Assembly (NCBI RefSeq): GCF_016019955.1
Contig: NZ_JAECRZ010000006.1
Coordinates: forward strand, 62,001 to 126,000
Direction of reading: 5' to 3'
DNA: 64,000 nucleotides
From: Thiosulfatihalobacter marinus
Lineage (GTDB): Bacteria > Pseudomonadota > Alphaproteobacteria > Rhodobacterales > Rhodobacteraceae
Below are positions 15,303-24,113 of the stretch, one piece after another; within the stretch, counting starts at the first letter, position 1, and every line of letters starts with the position of its first letter. The position numbers and the translations under genes are program-made. The notes below the pieces were generated by a model. The model saw nothing but the letters and a program-made list of their open reading frames with translations, did not search any database and was not told the DNA's origin.

Positions 15303-16443
15303 CGCCGACCTGACGGCCGCCACCGGGCCGATGCCGGATATGCCCCCGCCGGAAACCGTAGCGCGCGCGGCGCTCTCGCCGGCCGCCAACCGGCACGGGC
15401 TGCGGCTGGCGCTGGGAACCAGCGCAGCCTTTGCGCTGGCTCTGGTGCTGGGCTGGCCGCTGGCCACCTTCTCGGCGGTGTTCGTGGCGTTGTTCCTGCA
15501 AGGCCCCGCCGCCATGCCGCCACCCGCCTTCTGGCGCCTGTTCCAACAGGCGGTGGTGTTTCTCGCCGCGTCGTGGCTGGTGTCTTCGGTGCTGGCGGCC
15601 TACGCGGTGCCACTGCTGATCGCCATTGCCCTGGCCGTCGCGATCAGCTTTCGCTGGTCCACCACCGGGGCGGGAATGTTGTCTGTCGTGCTGGCGCTGA
15701 TGGCATCGCTGATGATCCCCAACCTGGTGATCACCTCCAAGGATCTCACGCTGATCCTGGTGATCTGGATCCCGGCGAACCTGGCGGTGGCCTGGCTGTG
15801 GACCGTGTTCCTGTTCTGGCTGTTGCCCGCAAGCACCGGGCCCGCCGCGCGGGCCGCCGCCGCGGCAGCGGCGGGGCCCCGCCCGGATCCGGGCCGGCTG
15901 GTTTTGCGCATGTCGCTGGTCACGATCCCCTTTGCCATGCTGTTTTTCCTGTCGGGTAGCGGGATGCTGATCACCCTGTTCTTCGTCGCCATCCTCTCGA
16001 TGCAACTTGCCGCCGCGCGTGGTGCCGGGCCCGCGGTGGCCAAGGGAATGCTCAAGGCCAATCTGATCGGCGGGATCGCCGCCATCATCGCCTACGAGAT
16101 CACCGTGATCGCGCCGCTTATGCTGGTGGCGATGCTGGCGGTCACGCTCGCCGCCCTGACGCTGGCCCGCTGGTTCGTGTCCGAGCACGCCGATTCCGCG
16201 CTGGCCGGCAGTGCGCTGACCACGCTGATCATCGTGTATGGCGGCGCCATTTCCCCGTTTACCGGTGACGCCGATGTCAAGATGCTCGATCGGCTCTGGC
16301 AGGTGGGTTTCGCTCTGGGCTTCGTGCTGCTGGCCTATCTCGTGGTCGACGCCCTTGTGCCCCTGGACAAGGGCACAAACGCCCCGCCGCGCGGGTTGCG
16401 GGCGCTGGTCCGCCGCCGCCGGGCACAACGCGCGCGGCCTTAA
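15292..16443 (+). CDS. FUSC/DUF2955-type inner-membrane efflux protein
   Basis: The 383-aa protein has about ten to eleven hydrophobic helices arranged in two halves around an alanine/glycine-rich linker near 180-200. That resembles the AaeB/FUSC and DUF2955 membrane proteins that pair with HlyD-type adaptors. It is the third gene of the operon and overlaps the adaptor gene by 11 bp. The pair probably forms an efflux system for a small, perhaps aromatic, compound; that is by analogy only. Confidence 0.75.
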   Translation: MPIDADLTAATGPMPDMPPPETVARAALSPAANRHGLRLALGTSAAFALALVLGWPLATFSAVFVALFLQGPAAMPPPAFWRLFQQAVVFLAASWLVSSVLAAYAVPLLIAIALAVAISFRWSTTGAGMLSVVLALMASLMIPNLVITSKDLTLILVIWIPANLAVAWLWTVFLFWLLPASTGPAARAAAAAAAGPRPDPGRLVLRMSLVTIPFAMLFFLSGSGMLITLFFVAILSMQLAAARGAGPAVAKGMLKANLIGGIAAIIAYEITVIAPLMLVAMLAVTLAALTLARWFVSEHADSALAGSALTTLIIVYGGAISPFTGDADVKMLDRLWQVGFALGFVLLAYLVVDALVPLDKGTNAPPRGLRALVRRRRAQRARP

Positions 16444-16471
16444 CTGACGCGATTTCGCCGTTTCGCCGCGA

Positions 16472-16515
16472 ACCGTACCGTTGCGATACCGACGTAATAC
16501 CGACGCGATGCCGAA
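16472..16515. repeat. 11-bp phased direct repeats (locus 1)
   Basis: Four 11-base units follow each other without spacing: ACCGTACCGTT, GCGATACCGAC, GTAATACCGAC and GCGATGCCGAA. They lie 128-171 bp before the DMT transporter start. The rest of 16444-16642 shows no other recognised feature. The same consensus and period occur at 52088-52131. A period of one helical turn suits tandem binding of an OmpR/PhoB-type response regulator. Confidence 0.6.
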
Positions 16516-16642
16516 ACCGGTTTCCCCGCCAATTCAACACATTAACCGTGATTCGGGCGCGGATCAGACGCCACCCCATTGCAGCCGCGCGGCCGTTGCT
16601 GTTACATCGCGGCAATTACTTGTCATGTGAAAGGTCTGCGCG

Positions 16643-17533
16643 ATGGATGTTCGGGCAATCGCCATGGGGCTGCTCTTTGCCTTCATCTGGTCCTCGGCCT
16701 TCACCTCGGCCCGCATCATCGTGGCCGACGCGCCGCCCTTTGCCATCTCGGCGATCCGGTTTGCCATTGCCGGGCTGATCGGTGTCGCCATCGCCCGCGC
16801 GCTGGGGCAAAGCTGGCATCTGACCCGCGCGCAATGGCGCGCCACGCTGATTTTCGGCCTGTGCCAGAACGCGCTGTATCTGGGCCTGAATTTCAAGGCG
16901 ATGACCACGGTGCAGGCGTCGCTGGCCTCGATCATCGCCTCGACCATGCCGCTGATCGTGGCCTTTCTCGGCTGGGCCGTGCTGCGCGAACGCCTGCGCC
17001 CGATGGCGGCTTTTGGGCTGATCCTGGGGTTTGCCGGGGTGATCGTGATCATGAGCGGGCGGATCGAACAAGGTGTTGATATTACTGGCGTTCTGCTTGG
17101 GGTGATCGCCGCGCTGGCACTGGCTGTGGCCACGTTGATGGTGCGCAGCGCCTCGTCAGGCGGCAACCTGATGATGATCGTCGGCTTGCAGATGTTCGTT
17201 GGCGCGGCGGTGCTGTTCGTCGCCTCGTTGTTGCTTGAAACCTGGACCTTCAACTGGAACTGGCGCATGGGCACGGCGCTGATTTATACCATCCTCGCGC
17301 CCGGCCTTCTGGCCACCTGGGTCTGGTTTACGCTGGTCGCCCGCATCGGCGCGGTCAAGGCGGCCACCTTTCATTTCCTGAACCCGTTCTTCGGCGTCGC
17401 CGTGGCTGCCGTTGTACTGGGCGAAAGCCTTGGAATGATGGACATAATCGGGGTCGCCGTGATCGCCGCCGGCATCCTTGCCGTGCAATTGTCCAAACAG
17501 ACCGGTTCGCGCACACCCGGCCCCGCCCGCTAA
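16643..17533 (+). CDS. DMT/EamA family transporter
   Basis: The 296-aa protein has ten predicted membrane helices and the two tandem EamA repeats. Family features include SSAFTSARIIVADAPPFAISAIRFAIAG near the start and VKAATFHFLNPFFGVAVAAVVLGE in the second repeat. These proteins usually export amino acids, nucleosides or metabolites. The gene stands alone on the plus strand and is preceded by a set of 11-bp direct repeats. Confidence 0.9.
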   Translation: MDVRAIAMGLLFAFIWSSAFTSARIIVADAPPFAISAIRFAIAGLIGVAIARALGQSWHLTRAQWRATLIFGLCQNALYLGLNFKAMTTVQASLASIIASTMPLIVAFLGWAVLRERLRPMAAFGLILGFAGVIVIMSGRIEQGVDITGVLLGVIAALALAVATLMVRSASSGGNLMMIVGLQMFVGAAVLFVASLLLETWTFNWNWRMGTALIYTILAPGLLATWVWFTLVARIGAVKAATFHFLNPFFGVAVAAVVLGESLGMMDIIGVAVIAAGILAVQLSKQTGSRTPGPAR

Positions 17534-17569
17534 GGCAGCCCGGCCTTGCAAGCCCGGATATTGCCGATT

Positions 17570-17731
17570 TCACCCCCGGCGCGGTGTTGGCATCGCGTCC
17601 GGCTCGGTGAACGCCACGCCCGGCAACAGCGCGTGCAGCCCCGCCGCGTGGGCGCGCTGACCCTGCGCCATGACCCCCAACAGGATAAGCGCAACCAGAA
17701 GCAAAGCCTTGAGATTGTGGAAATTCGCCAT
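17570..17731 (-). CDS. small secreted hypothetical protein (53 aa)
   Basis: An ATG at 17731 follows GGGAG at a suitable distance. The product starts MANFHNLKALLLVALILLG and has a textbook signal peptide ending QRAHA-A. A short, proline-containing mature part of about 25 residues follows. I do not recognise it. Nothing else explains the gap 17534-17872 between the DMT transporter and the sulfotransferase-like gene. The frame, start site and export signal support a real gene, but its small size leaves doubt. Confidence 0.5.
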   Translation of the reverse strand: MANFHNLKALLLVALILLGVMAQGQRAHAAGLHALLPGVAFTEPDAMPTPRRG

Positions 17732-17872
17732 CGTGACACTCCCTGTGTTCAGGCTGCACGCCGCCATCGCCCGGCGCAACGCCCTGTCATCAGGTTTCAC
17801 GCCATGGTGAACGGGATTTACCACACGGCCCTGCCGCGCTAGCGTCGCGCCAGATGCACAAGGTTTCAGCCC

Positions 17873-18598
17873 ATGAAAATCGCCATGTGGAGCGGCCCCC
17901 GCAACCTGTCGACCGCGATGATGTACAGCTTTGGCAACCGGCCCGATTGCGCCGTCGTGGACGAACCGTTCTACGCCGCCTACCTGCACCGTACCGGCAT
18001 AGATCACCCGATGCGTGATGACATTCTTGCCAGCCAGCCCACCAGCGCGCATCAGGTCGCCGCAGGGCTTGTCGGCCCCAATCCGGCGGGCAAGGATCAC
18101 GTCTATCAGAAACACATGACCCAGCACATGGTGCCCGGCGTGCCGCGCGGCTGGATGCGCGACGTGGTCAACGTGTTCCTGATCCGCCATCCGGCCCGCG
18201 TGATCGCCAGCTATGCCGCCAGGCGAGAGAACCCGGTTCTGTCCGATATCGGCTTTGCCCAACAAGCCGATCTGTTCGATCTGGTGCGGGGCTGGGGGCA
18301 GTCACCCATCGTGATCGACAGCCATGATATCCTCGAGAACCCGGAAGCGATGCTGCGCGCGCTCTGCGTCGGGATCGGCCTTGATTTCCACCCCGCAATG
18401 CTTGACTGGCCCAGGGGTGGCCATGCCGATGATGGGGTGTGGGCATCACATTGGTATGGGGCTGTCCGGGATTCGACAGGGTTTGCCGGCGCCGAGGGGC
18501 CGTTGCCCGAGGTGCCGGACCATCTGCGCGCCGTTCTGGACGCGGCGCTGCCGTTCTATGAAACCCTCAAGGCGCATAAACGCGTGCCGTGGGCCTGA
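17873..18598 (+). CDS. sulfotransferase-like family protein
   Basis: The 241-aa protein has the two nucleotide-binding signatures of the PAPS-sulfotransferase fold. SGPRNLST at residues 7-14 matches the 5'-phosphosulfate loop, and VFLIRHPARVIASY at about 102-115 matches the 3'-phosphate loop. Close relatives in Roseobacters are often mislabelled branched-chain aminotransferases. Substrate unknown; it lacks a signal peptide, so it would act in the cytoplasm. It stands alone, convergent with the SCP2 gene. Confidence 0.7.
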   Translation: MKIAMWSGPRNLSTAMMYSFGNRPDCAVVDEPFYAAYLHRTGIDHPMRDDILASQPTSAHQVAAGLVGPNPAGKDHVYQKHMTQHMVPGVPRGWMRDVVNVFLIRHPARVIASYAARRENPVLSDIGFAQQADLFDLVRGWGQSPIVIDSHDILENPEAMLRALCVGIGLDFHPAMLDWPRGGHADDGVWASHWYGAVRDSTGFAGAEGPLPEVPDHLRAVLDAALPFYETLKAHKRVPWA

Positions 18599-18613
18599 CC
18601 AGAGCCGGTTCCG

Positions 18614-18895
18614 TTACCCCAATAGCTTGCCCAGTTTCATCGCCACCCCCATGTCGCCGGATACTTTCAACTTGCCCATCATCACGCCGGTCATCGGATT
18701 CAGCTTGCCGGTCAACAGCTTGACAAGATTCTCTTCGCTGATGCGGATCGTGCAATCCGTGTCCTGATCACAGGTGGTGGCGGTGCCATCGGCCAGCACC
18801 ACAACCCCGGCATCGCCACAATCGAATTTCAGCGATCCGTCGAAACGTTTCGTTTCCAGCGCCTCGCGCATCCGCGCCACAATCTGTTCCAGCAT
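18614..18895 (-). CDS. SCP2 sterol-binding domain protein
   Basis: The 93-aa protein is a minimal SCP2 domain. It contains a beta-strand pattern (FDGSLKFDCGDAGVVVLADG) and the hallmark C-terminal helix-loop LLTGKLNPMTGVMMGKLKVSGDMG. Bacterial SCP2 proteins bind acyl-CoA or other lipids. It is downstream of argG but separated from it by a terminator hairpin, so it probably has its own promoter. Confidence 0.85.
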   Translation of the reverse strand: MLEQIVARMREALETKRFDGSLKFDCGDAGVVVLADGTATTCDQDTDCTIRISEENLVKLLTGKLNPMTGVMMGKLKVSGDMGVAMKLGKLLG

Positions 18896-18913
18896 GTCAC
18901 CCCCTCAAAACGA

Positions 18914-18943
18914 ACCTGCCCGCCATTTGCTAGGCGGGCAGGT
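18914..18943 (-). terminator. terminator after argG
   Basis: A perfect 11-bp stem (18914-18924 with 18933-18943) with an 8-base loop lies 30 bp after the argG stop. On the minus strand it is followed by TTCGTTTTG. Confidence 0.65.
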
Positions 18944-18972
18944 CCAAACTCACAATGATGACGTGGCTTCCG

Positions 18973-20199
18973 CTATTTGCTGACGCGTTTGTTGCGCATT
19001 GCGATCAGCTTGAGCCGCAGCGCCTGCAACTGGATGAACCCGGCGGCGTCCTTTTGATCATAGGCGCCGGCATCGTCTTCAAAGGTCACATGCTCTTCGG
19101 AATACAGCGAATGATCCGACCAGCGGCCAACGGTGCTGGCCAGCCCCTTGTACAGTTTCACCCGGACCGTCCCGGTCACGTGTTTCTGGCTCAGGTCGAT
19201 CGCCGCCTGCAACATCTCGCGTTCGGGGCTGTACCAGAAGCCATTATAGATCAGCTCGGCATATTGCGGCATCAGCTGATCCTTCAGGTGCATGGCGCCG
19301 CGATCCATGGTGATCGATTCGATGCCGCGATGCGCCTCCAGCAGGATCGTGCCGCCCGGCGTTTCATAGATACCGCGCGATTTCATGCCCACAAAGCGCC
19401 CCTCGACCAGATCAAGCCGGCCGATGCCGTGTTTGCGGCCATAGTCGTTCAGTTCGGTCAGGAGCGTTGCCGGGCTCATCGCCGCACCGTTGATGCTGAC
19501 CGGATCGCCCTTTTCAAAGCCGATCTCGATATATTCTGGCGTATCCGGCGCGTCCTCGGGATGCACTGTGCGCTGGAACACATAGTCGGGCGCCTGCACC
19601 GCCGGGTCTTCCAGCACCTTGCCTTCGGATGACGTGTGCAGCAGGTTCGCGTCCACCGAAAACGGTGCTTCGCCGCGTTTGTCCTTGGCAACCGGGATCT
19701 GGTTCTGCTCGGCAAATTCCAACAGCCGCGTGCGGCTGGTCAGATCCCATTCCCGCCAGGGCGCGATCACCTTGATATCCGGGTTCAGCGCATAGGCCGC
19801 CAGTTCGAAACGCACCTGATCGTTGCCCTTGCCGGTGGCGCCATGGGCCACCGCGTCGGCACCGGTTTCCTCGGCAATCTCGATCAGGCGTTTGGAAATC
19901 AGCGGGCGCGCGATCGATGTGCCCAGCAGGTAAAGCCCTTCATACTGGGCATTGGCGCGGAACATCGGAAAGACGAAATCGCGCACGAATTCCTCGCGGA
20001 TGTCCTCGATATAGATGTTCTCGGGTTTGATCCCCAGCAATTCGGCCTTCTTGCGAGCCGGGTCCAGTTCTTCTCCCTGGCCAAGATCGGCGGTAAAGGT
20101 CACAACCTCGCAGCCATATTCGGTCTGCAACCATTTCAGGATGATCGAGGTATCAAGCCCCCCGGAATAGGCCAGCACAACTTTCTTGGGCGCAGACAT
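18973..20199 (-). CDS. argG: argininosuccinate synthase
   Basis: The 408-aa protein starts [18 protein letters not shown], the ATP-pyrophosphatase P-loop of ArgG, and contains the expected [19 protein letters not shown] and [13 protein letters not shown] motifs. It joins citrulline and aspartate with ATP in arginine synthesis. The start was set at 20199, where AGGGATAAC precedes the ATG; the upstream in-frame extension has no conserved sequence. Monocistronic, with its own terminator. Confidence 0.97.
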   Translation of the reverse strand: MSAPKKVVLAYSGGLDTSIILKWLQTEYGCEVVTFTADLGQGEELDPARKKAELLGIKPENIYIEDIREEFVRDFVFPMFRANAQYEGLYLLGTSIARPLISKRLIEIAEETGADAVAHGATGKGNDQVRFELAAYALNPDIKVIAPWREWDLTSRTRLLEFAEQNQIPVAKDKRGEAPFSVDANLLHTSSEGKVLEDPAVQAPDYVFQRTVHPEDAPDTPEYIEIGFEKGDPVSINGAAMSPATLLTELNDYGRKHGIGRLDLVEGRFVGMKSRGIYETPGGTILLEAHRGIESITMDRGAMHLKDQLMPQYAELIYNGFWYSPEREMLQAAIDLSQKHVTGTVRVKLYKGLASTVGRWSDHSLYSEEHVTFEDDAGAYDQKDAAGFIQLQALRLKLIAMRNKRVSK

Positions 20200-20263
20200 G
20201 TCGTTATCCCTTTTTTGTATCGCTGCGGCGATACCGGGTTTTGGGACGCAGGGCAAGGCATCG

Positions 20264-20587
20264 TCAGGCGGCAGCCAGGTGTTTCTGGAAATCGGCCTTG
20301 GAGTCAAAGAATGACTGGATCACGCGCGCCAGATCCACGGTATCTGCCTTGCCGCTGGCGGCGGCCACCTCGCCGGCCTGACACAGCATCGAAAACGCAT
20401 GAAACCCCAGGTTCAGCGCGCTGCCCTTCAGGAAATGCAGATCAGCCTCCAGCATGGCCAGATCCGGCGCTGTCTGCAACCGCGCGATCACTTCCTCGAC
20501 CTCGTCCAGGAACAGTTCGACAACCTCGCCGAAATCCTCTGGTCCGATTTCGTCGCGCAGCTCTTCCACACGGTCCCAATTGATCAT
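20264..20587 (-). CDS. histidine phosphotransfer (Hpt) protein
   Basis: The 107-aa helical protein carries the Hpt core [11 protein letters not shown], with H51 as the phosphorylated residue. Start at ATG 20587 after a GGAGAGAG site; an upstream in-frame ATG lacks one. It has no other domain, so it is a free-standing phosphorelay shuttle. It is divergent from the response-regulator phosphatase gene at 20743, and the 155-bp gap between them probably holds both promoters. The pairing recalls HptB and HsbR of Pseudomonas. The kinase that feeds it is not in this window. Confidence 0.85.
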   Translation of the reverse strand: MINWDRVEELRDEIGPEDFGEVVELFLDEVEEVIARLQTAPDLAMLEADLHFLKGSALNLGFHAFSMLCQAGEVAAASGKADTVDLARVIQSFFDSKADFQKHLAAA

Positions 20588-20742
20588 GTCTCTCTCCTCG
20601 CCTGGGCGGATCATGACACGATGATGCTTAACAAAACCTCGCTATGGCACATTTGAATGAACTCAATTTTAGGTTTGAGGGGCTGTTAACGGCCACGCCC
20701 GTAGCACTTTGTGACTTACTTCAATGACGCGAAAGGTACGTC

Positions 20743-22017
20743 TTGCATTTCCCGACGCCACCGGGCCTTCGCCCGGACCAGGATGAGGATGCCGAACAGG
20801 GCGCGATCCGGCGGGTTCTGCTGGTCGACGATTCCCGCGTGCAGCGCCGTATCCTCAGCGTCTCGCTGAAACGCGACGGGTATGACGTGATCGAGGCCTG
20901 CTCGGGCCAGGAAGCGCTGGAGCTGTGCCGCGAAAAGCGCCCTGATCTGATCCTTTCGGACTGGGTGATGCCGGGCATGGACGGGCTGGAATTCTGCCGT
21001 GAATTCCGGGCCTTGCCGGGGGATGAATACGGCTACTTCATCCTGCTCACGTCCAAGAGCGAAAAGGCCGAGGTGGCGCAGGGCTTTGATTCCGGGGCCG
21101 ATGATTTCCTGACCAAGCCGGTGAATGCCTATGAACTGCGCGCCCGGATCAGCGCCGGAGAGCGCATTCTGCGCATGCAGCGCGAACTGACCGAAAAGAA
21201 CCGGGTGATCTCGGACACGCTGGACGAATTGCAGCGGGTCTATGATTCGCTGGACATGGACCTGATCGAGGCCAAGAAGCTGCAACAATCGCTGGTGCCG
21301 GACCGGTTCCGCGATTTCGGTTCCGGGGCGGTATCGCTGCTGCTGCAATCCTCGGGCCATGTGGGGGGCGATCTGGTGGGCCATTACCGGATCAGCGACA
21401 CGCGCGTCGGCCTGTATTCCATCGACGTGTCGGGCCACGGCATCAGCTCGGCCCTGATCACCGCGCGGCTGGCCGGCTATCTCTCCTCGTCCTCGCCCGA
21501 ACAGAACGTCGCCATGCAGGTGCTGCCGGACGGGTCGCATATCCATCTGGAACCGCGCGAAGTGGTGGCGCGCCTGAACGAGATCACGCTGGGCGAGATG
21601 GAAACCGAACATTACTTCACCATGCTTCTGGCCGATGTCGATCTGACAAGCGGGCGCGTGGTGATGGCACAGGCCGGGCACCCCCATCCCCTGATCCAGC
21701 GCGCCGACGGCACGATCGAACAGGAAGGCCCCGGCGGCCTGCCCGTGGGTCTGATCCCCGACGCGGAATTCTCTCAGTTCGAGGTGGTGCTGACACCGGG
21801 CGACCGGCTGATGATGCTGTCGGACGGTGTCACCGAATGCCCGGACACACAGGGCGGCATGTTGGGCGAAGAGGGGCTGGAACGGCTGGTGGCCGATTTT
21901 GTCGGCCACGATCTGGAATCCACGCTTCAGGCGATGGTCTGGCAGCTGGATGAATTCTCGGGCGGGCAGGGGTTCCCCGACGATATCTCGGGTATCCTTT
22001 ACGAATACCGGGGCTAG
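20743..22017 (+). CDS. response regulator fused to SpoIIE-type PP2C phosphatase
   Basis: The 424-aa protein has a receiver domain (about 22-140; acidic pocket D29-D30, phosphorylation site D73 in LILSDWVMPG, conserved K125). A coiled linker at about 145-185 follows, then a PP2C/SpoIIE phosphatase domain with GGDLVGHY and DVSGHGISSAL motifs (about 205-424). The start is a TTG at 20743 preceded by GAAAGG; no in-frame ATG lies before the receiver, and the nearby ATG at 20724 is in another frame. It should dephosphorylate a STAS-type anti-anti-sigma protein under control of the receiver. Likely partner is the divergent Hpt protein. Its stop overlaps the convergent Nudix stop in the palindrome CTAG. 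Confidence 0.88.
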   Translation: MHFPTPPGLRPDQDEDAEQGAIRRVLLVDDSRVQRRILSVSLKRDGYDVIEACSGQEALELCREKRPDLILSDWVMPGMDGLEFCREFRALPGDEYGYFILLTSKSEKAEVAQGFDSGADDFLTKPVNAYELRARISAGERILRMQRELTEKNRVISDTLDELQRVYDSLDMDLIEAKKLQQSLVPDRFRDFGSGAVSLLLQSSGHVGGDLVGHYRISDTRVGLYSIDVSGHGISSALITARLAGYLSSSSPEQNVAMQVLPDGSHIHLEPREVVARLNEITLGEMETEHYFTMLLADVDLTSGRVVMAQAGHPHPLIQRADGTIEQEGPGGLPVGLIPDAEFSQFEVVLTPGDRLMMLSDGVTECPDTQGGMLGEEGLERLVADFVGHDLESTLQAMVWQLDEFSGGQGFPDDISGILYEYRG

Positions 22018-22451
22018 CGCAGGAACCGTGCGGCAAAGTGGCGATCCCCGGCATTGCCCAGCATCTGCACTGCCGCCTGCACGGATACCCAATGCGCACT
22101 GTGCCCCGGCTCGCTTGGCGGGCCGATCCGGCGGGCTGGCCGCGCCAGATAGATCGTGCACAGCTTTTCCGCCCACATGTCGTATTCCGGCATGAACACA
22201 AACCGGCGAAACGCGCCCAGCCGCCGCGGTGCGCCAATGGTCCAGCCGGTTTCCTCGAACACTTCGCGATGCAGCGCCACGACCGGCGATTCGCCCGGAT
22301 CGATGCCGCCGCCGGGCAGCTGGAACTCGTCATCGGGGGCGGCCTGATAGGTGATCAGCATGTCGGTGCCGCGCAGCAAGACGGCATAGGCGCCGGGCCG
22401 CATCCGGTACTTTACCCCTGCCTTGGGTGGCGCTCCAAATCTCGCGATCAC
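22014..22451 (-). CDS. Nudix hydrolase
   Basis: The 145-aa product contains a complete Nudix box (GGGIDPGES...REVFEETGW, about residues 47-69), which binds Mg2+ and hydrolyses nucleoside diphosphates linked to another group. The GTG at 22451 is the favoured start because AAAAGGGG lies just upstream and the N-terminus VIARFGAPP then matches related proteins. A TTG at 22505 would add 18 residues. Substrate unknown. It is convergent with the phosphatase gene and divergent from hslO. Confidence 0.82.
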   Translation of the reverse strand: MIARFGAPPKAGVKYRMRPGAYAVLLRGTDMLITYQAAPDDEFQLPGGGIDPGESPVVALHREVFEETGWTIGAPRRLGAFRRFVFMPEYDMWAEKLCTIYLARPARRIGPPSEPGHSAHWVSVQAAVQMLGNAGDRHFAARFLR

Positions 22452-22528
22452 TGACCAGCCCCTTTTTGTTGCCCTTGTTCGCCTTATATTGTCGCGGTAT
22501 GGCAAGGGAAGGCCGATAAGGAAACCCC

Positions 22529-23521
22529 ATGACTTTTGGAACCAAGATCGCCTGGGACGACACCGTGTTGCCGTTCCAGCTGGATAAATCCGACATGCGC
22601 GGGCGCGTCGCGCGCCTGGATGGCGTGCTGTCGGGCGTGCTCAGGCAACATGCCTATCCCGAAAAGGTCGAGGCGCTGGTGGCCGAAATGGCCCTGCTGA
22701 CCGCGCTGATCGGACAAACCATCAAGCTGCGCTGGAAGCTGTCGTTGCAGGTGCAGACCAACGGCCCGGTGCGCATGATCGCTACCGATTATTATGGCCC
22801 GACGGACGCGGGTGAACCGGCCCGCATCCGCGCCTATGCCAGCTTTGACGCCGACCGCCTGACCGATGGCGCGCCGTTCGACCAGCTTGGCCAGGGCTAT
22901 TTCGCGGTGCTGATCGATCAGGGCAACGGCACGAAACCCTATCAGGGGATTTCCGGCCTGACCGGCGGTTCGCTCAAGGCGTCGGCCGAAGCGTATTTTG
23001 CCCAGTCCGAACAGCTGGCCACCCGGTTTTCGCTGCGCTTTGGCAAGTCCAGCGCGCCCGGCGTGCCCGAACACTGGCGCGCGGGCGGCATCATGCTGCA
23101 ACACATGCCCAAAGCGTCGCCCCATGTCACCGGCGAGGGCGGCAGCGGCGAGGGTGGCATCCTGCTGGCGCAGGACGTGCTGGACGGGGACGACGCCGAG
23201 AACTGGAACCGCGTCAATATCCTGCTCGATTCCGTCGAGGATCTGGAAATGATCGGCCCGTCGGTGGCGCCAACAGACCTGTTGATCCGCCTCTTCCACG
23301 AGGAACAACCGCGCGTCTATGACACACAGCCGGTGCGCTTTGGCTGCACCTGTTCCGAAGACCGCGTGCGCCAAAGCCTGTCGATCTACTCGGCCAAGGA
23401 CATCTCAAGGATGACAACGCCCGAGGGCCGCGTGACGGCCGATTGCCAGTTCTGCGGGGCGCATTACGATCTTGATCCCGGCACCGTTGGCAAGGACGCC
23501 CAAGAGGTCAGGGGTGACTGA
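22529..23521 (+). CDS. hslO: Hsp33 redox-regulated chaperone
   Basis: The 330-aa protein has the Hsp33 layout. The N-terminal substrate-binding domain includes LIGQTIKLRWKLSLQVQ, and a C-terminal zinc redox switch carries CxC (GCTCSEDRV) and CxxC (CQFC). Oxidation releases zinc and activates the holdase. It leads an operon: the next gene, a Nudix enzyme, starts 8 bp before this stop. Confidence 0.95.
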   Translation: MTFGTKIAWDDTVLPFQLDKSDMRGRVARLDGVLSGVLRQHAYPEKVEALVAEMALLTALIGQTIKLRWKLSLQVQTNGPVRMIATDYYGPTDAGEPARIRAYASFDADRLTDGAPFDQLGQGYFAVLIDQGNGTKPYQGISGLTGGSLKASAEAYFAQSEQLATRFSLRFGKSSAPGVPEHWRAGGIMLQHMPKASPHVTGEGGSGEGGILLAQDVLDGDDAENWNRVNILLDSVEDLEMIGPSVAPTDLLIRLFHEEQPRVYDTQPVRFGCTCSEDRVRQSLSIYSAKDISRMTTPEGRVTADCQFCGAHYDLDPGTVGKDAQEVRGD

Positions 23522-24113
23522 TCCGCTGGCCCCTCTGTTGCACGCGCTGACGCTGGACAGCGCCGCCTCGTCGGATTTCGATCTGAACCCCGACGTGGTG
23601 CTGCCCCAGGGGCGCAGGCTGCGCCCGGCCGGCGTGCTGGTGCCGGTGGAGCTGCGGGCCGGCGTTCCCCACCTGATCCTGACCAAGCGCGCCTCGCACC
23701 TCAAACACCACCCTGGACAGATCGCGTTCCCCGGCGGCAAACAGGACGAAGGCGACGCGGACGTGACCGCCGCCGCCCTGCGCGAGGCGCATGAGGAGAT
23801 CGGCCTGCCGCCCGCGAATGTCCGGGTGCTGGGCACCCTGCCCACGCATGAAACCGTCACCAGCTTCACCGTCACCCCGGTTCTGGGCCACATTCATGCG
23901 CCCTTTGACGTGATCCCCGAACCCGGCGAAGTGGACGAAGTGTTTTCGGTTCCTCTGGCGCATGTCACCGACCCGGCGCGCTTTTCCGTACAATCGCGGC
24001 GCTGGCAGGGCGCGCGGCGCCACTATTTCACCGTCCCTTTCGGCCCGTATTATATCTGGGGCGCCACCGCCCGCATCCTGCGGGGTCTGGCCGAAAGGAT
24101 GGCCCGGATATGA
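23514..24113 (+). CDS. CoA pyrophosphatase-type Nudix hydrolase
   Basis: Starting at GTG 23514, which overlaps the hslO stop, the product is 199 aa. It has the extended motif of the NUDT7/YeaB CoA-pyrophosphatase group: LTKRASHLKHHPGQIAFPGG just before the Nudix box (GGKQDEGDADVTAAALREAHEEIG). These enzymes cleave CoA or acyl-CoA to 4'-phosphopantetheine and ADP derivatives. It overlaps the following cca gene by 4 bp. Confidence 0.9.
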   Translation: MTDPLAPLLHALTLDSAASSDFDLNPDVVLPQGRRLRPAGVLVPVELRAGVPHLILTKRASHLKHHPGQIAFPGGKQDEGDADVTAAALREAHEEIGLPPANVRVLGTLPTHETVTSFTVTPVLGHIHAPFDVIPEPGEVDEVFSVPLAHVTDPARFSVQSRRWQGARRHYFTVPFGPYYIWGATARILRGLAERMARI

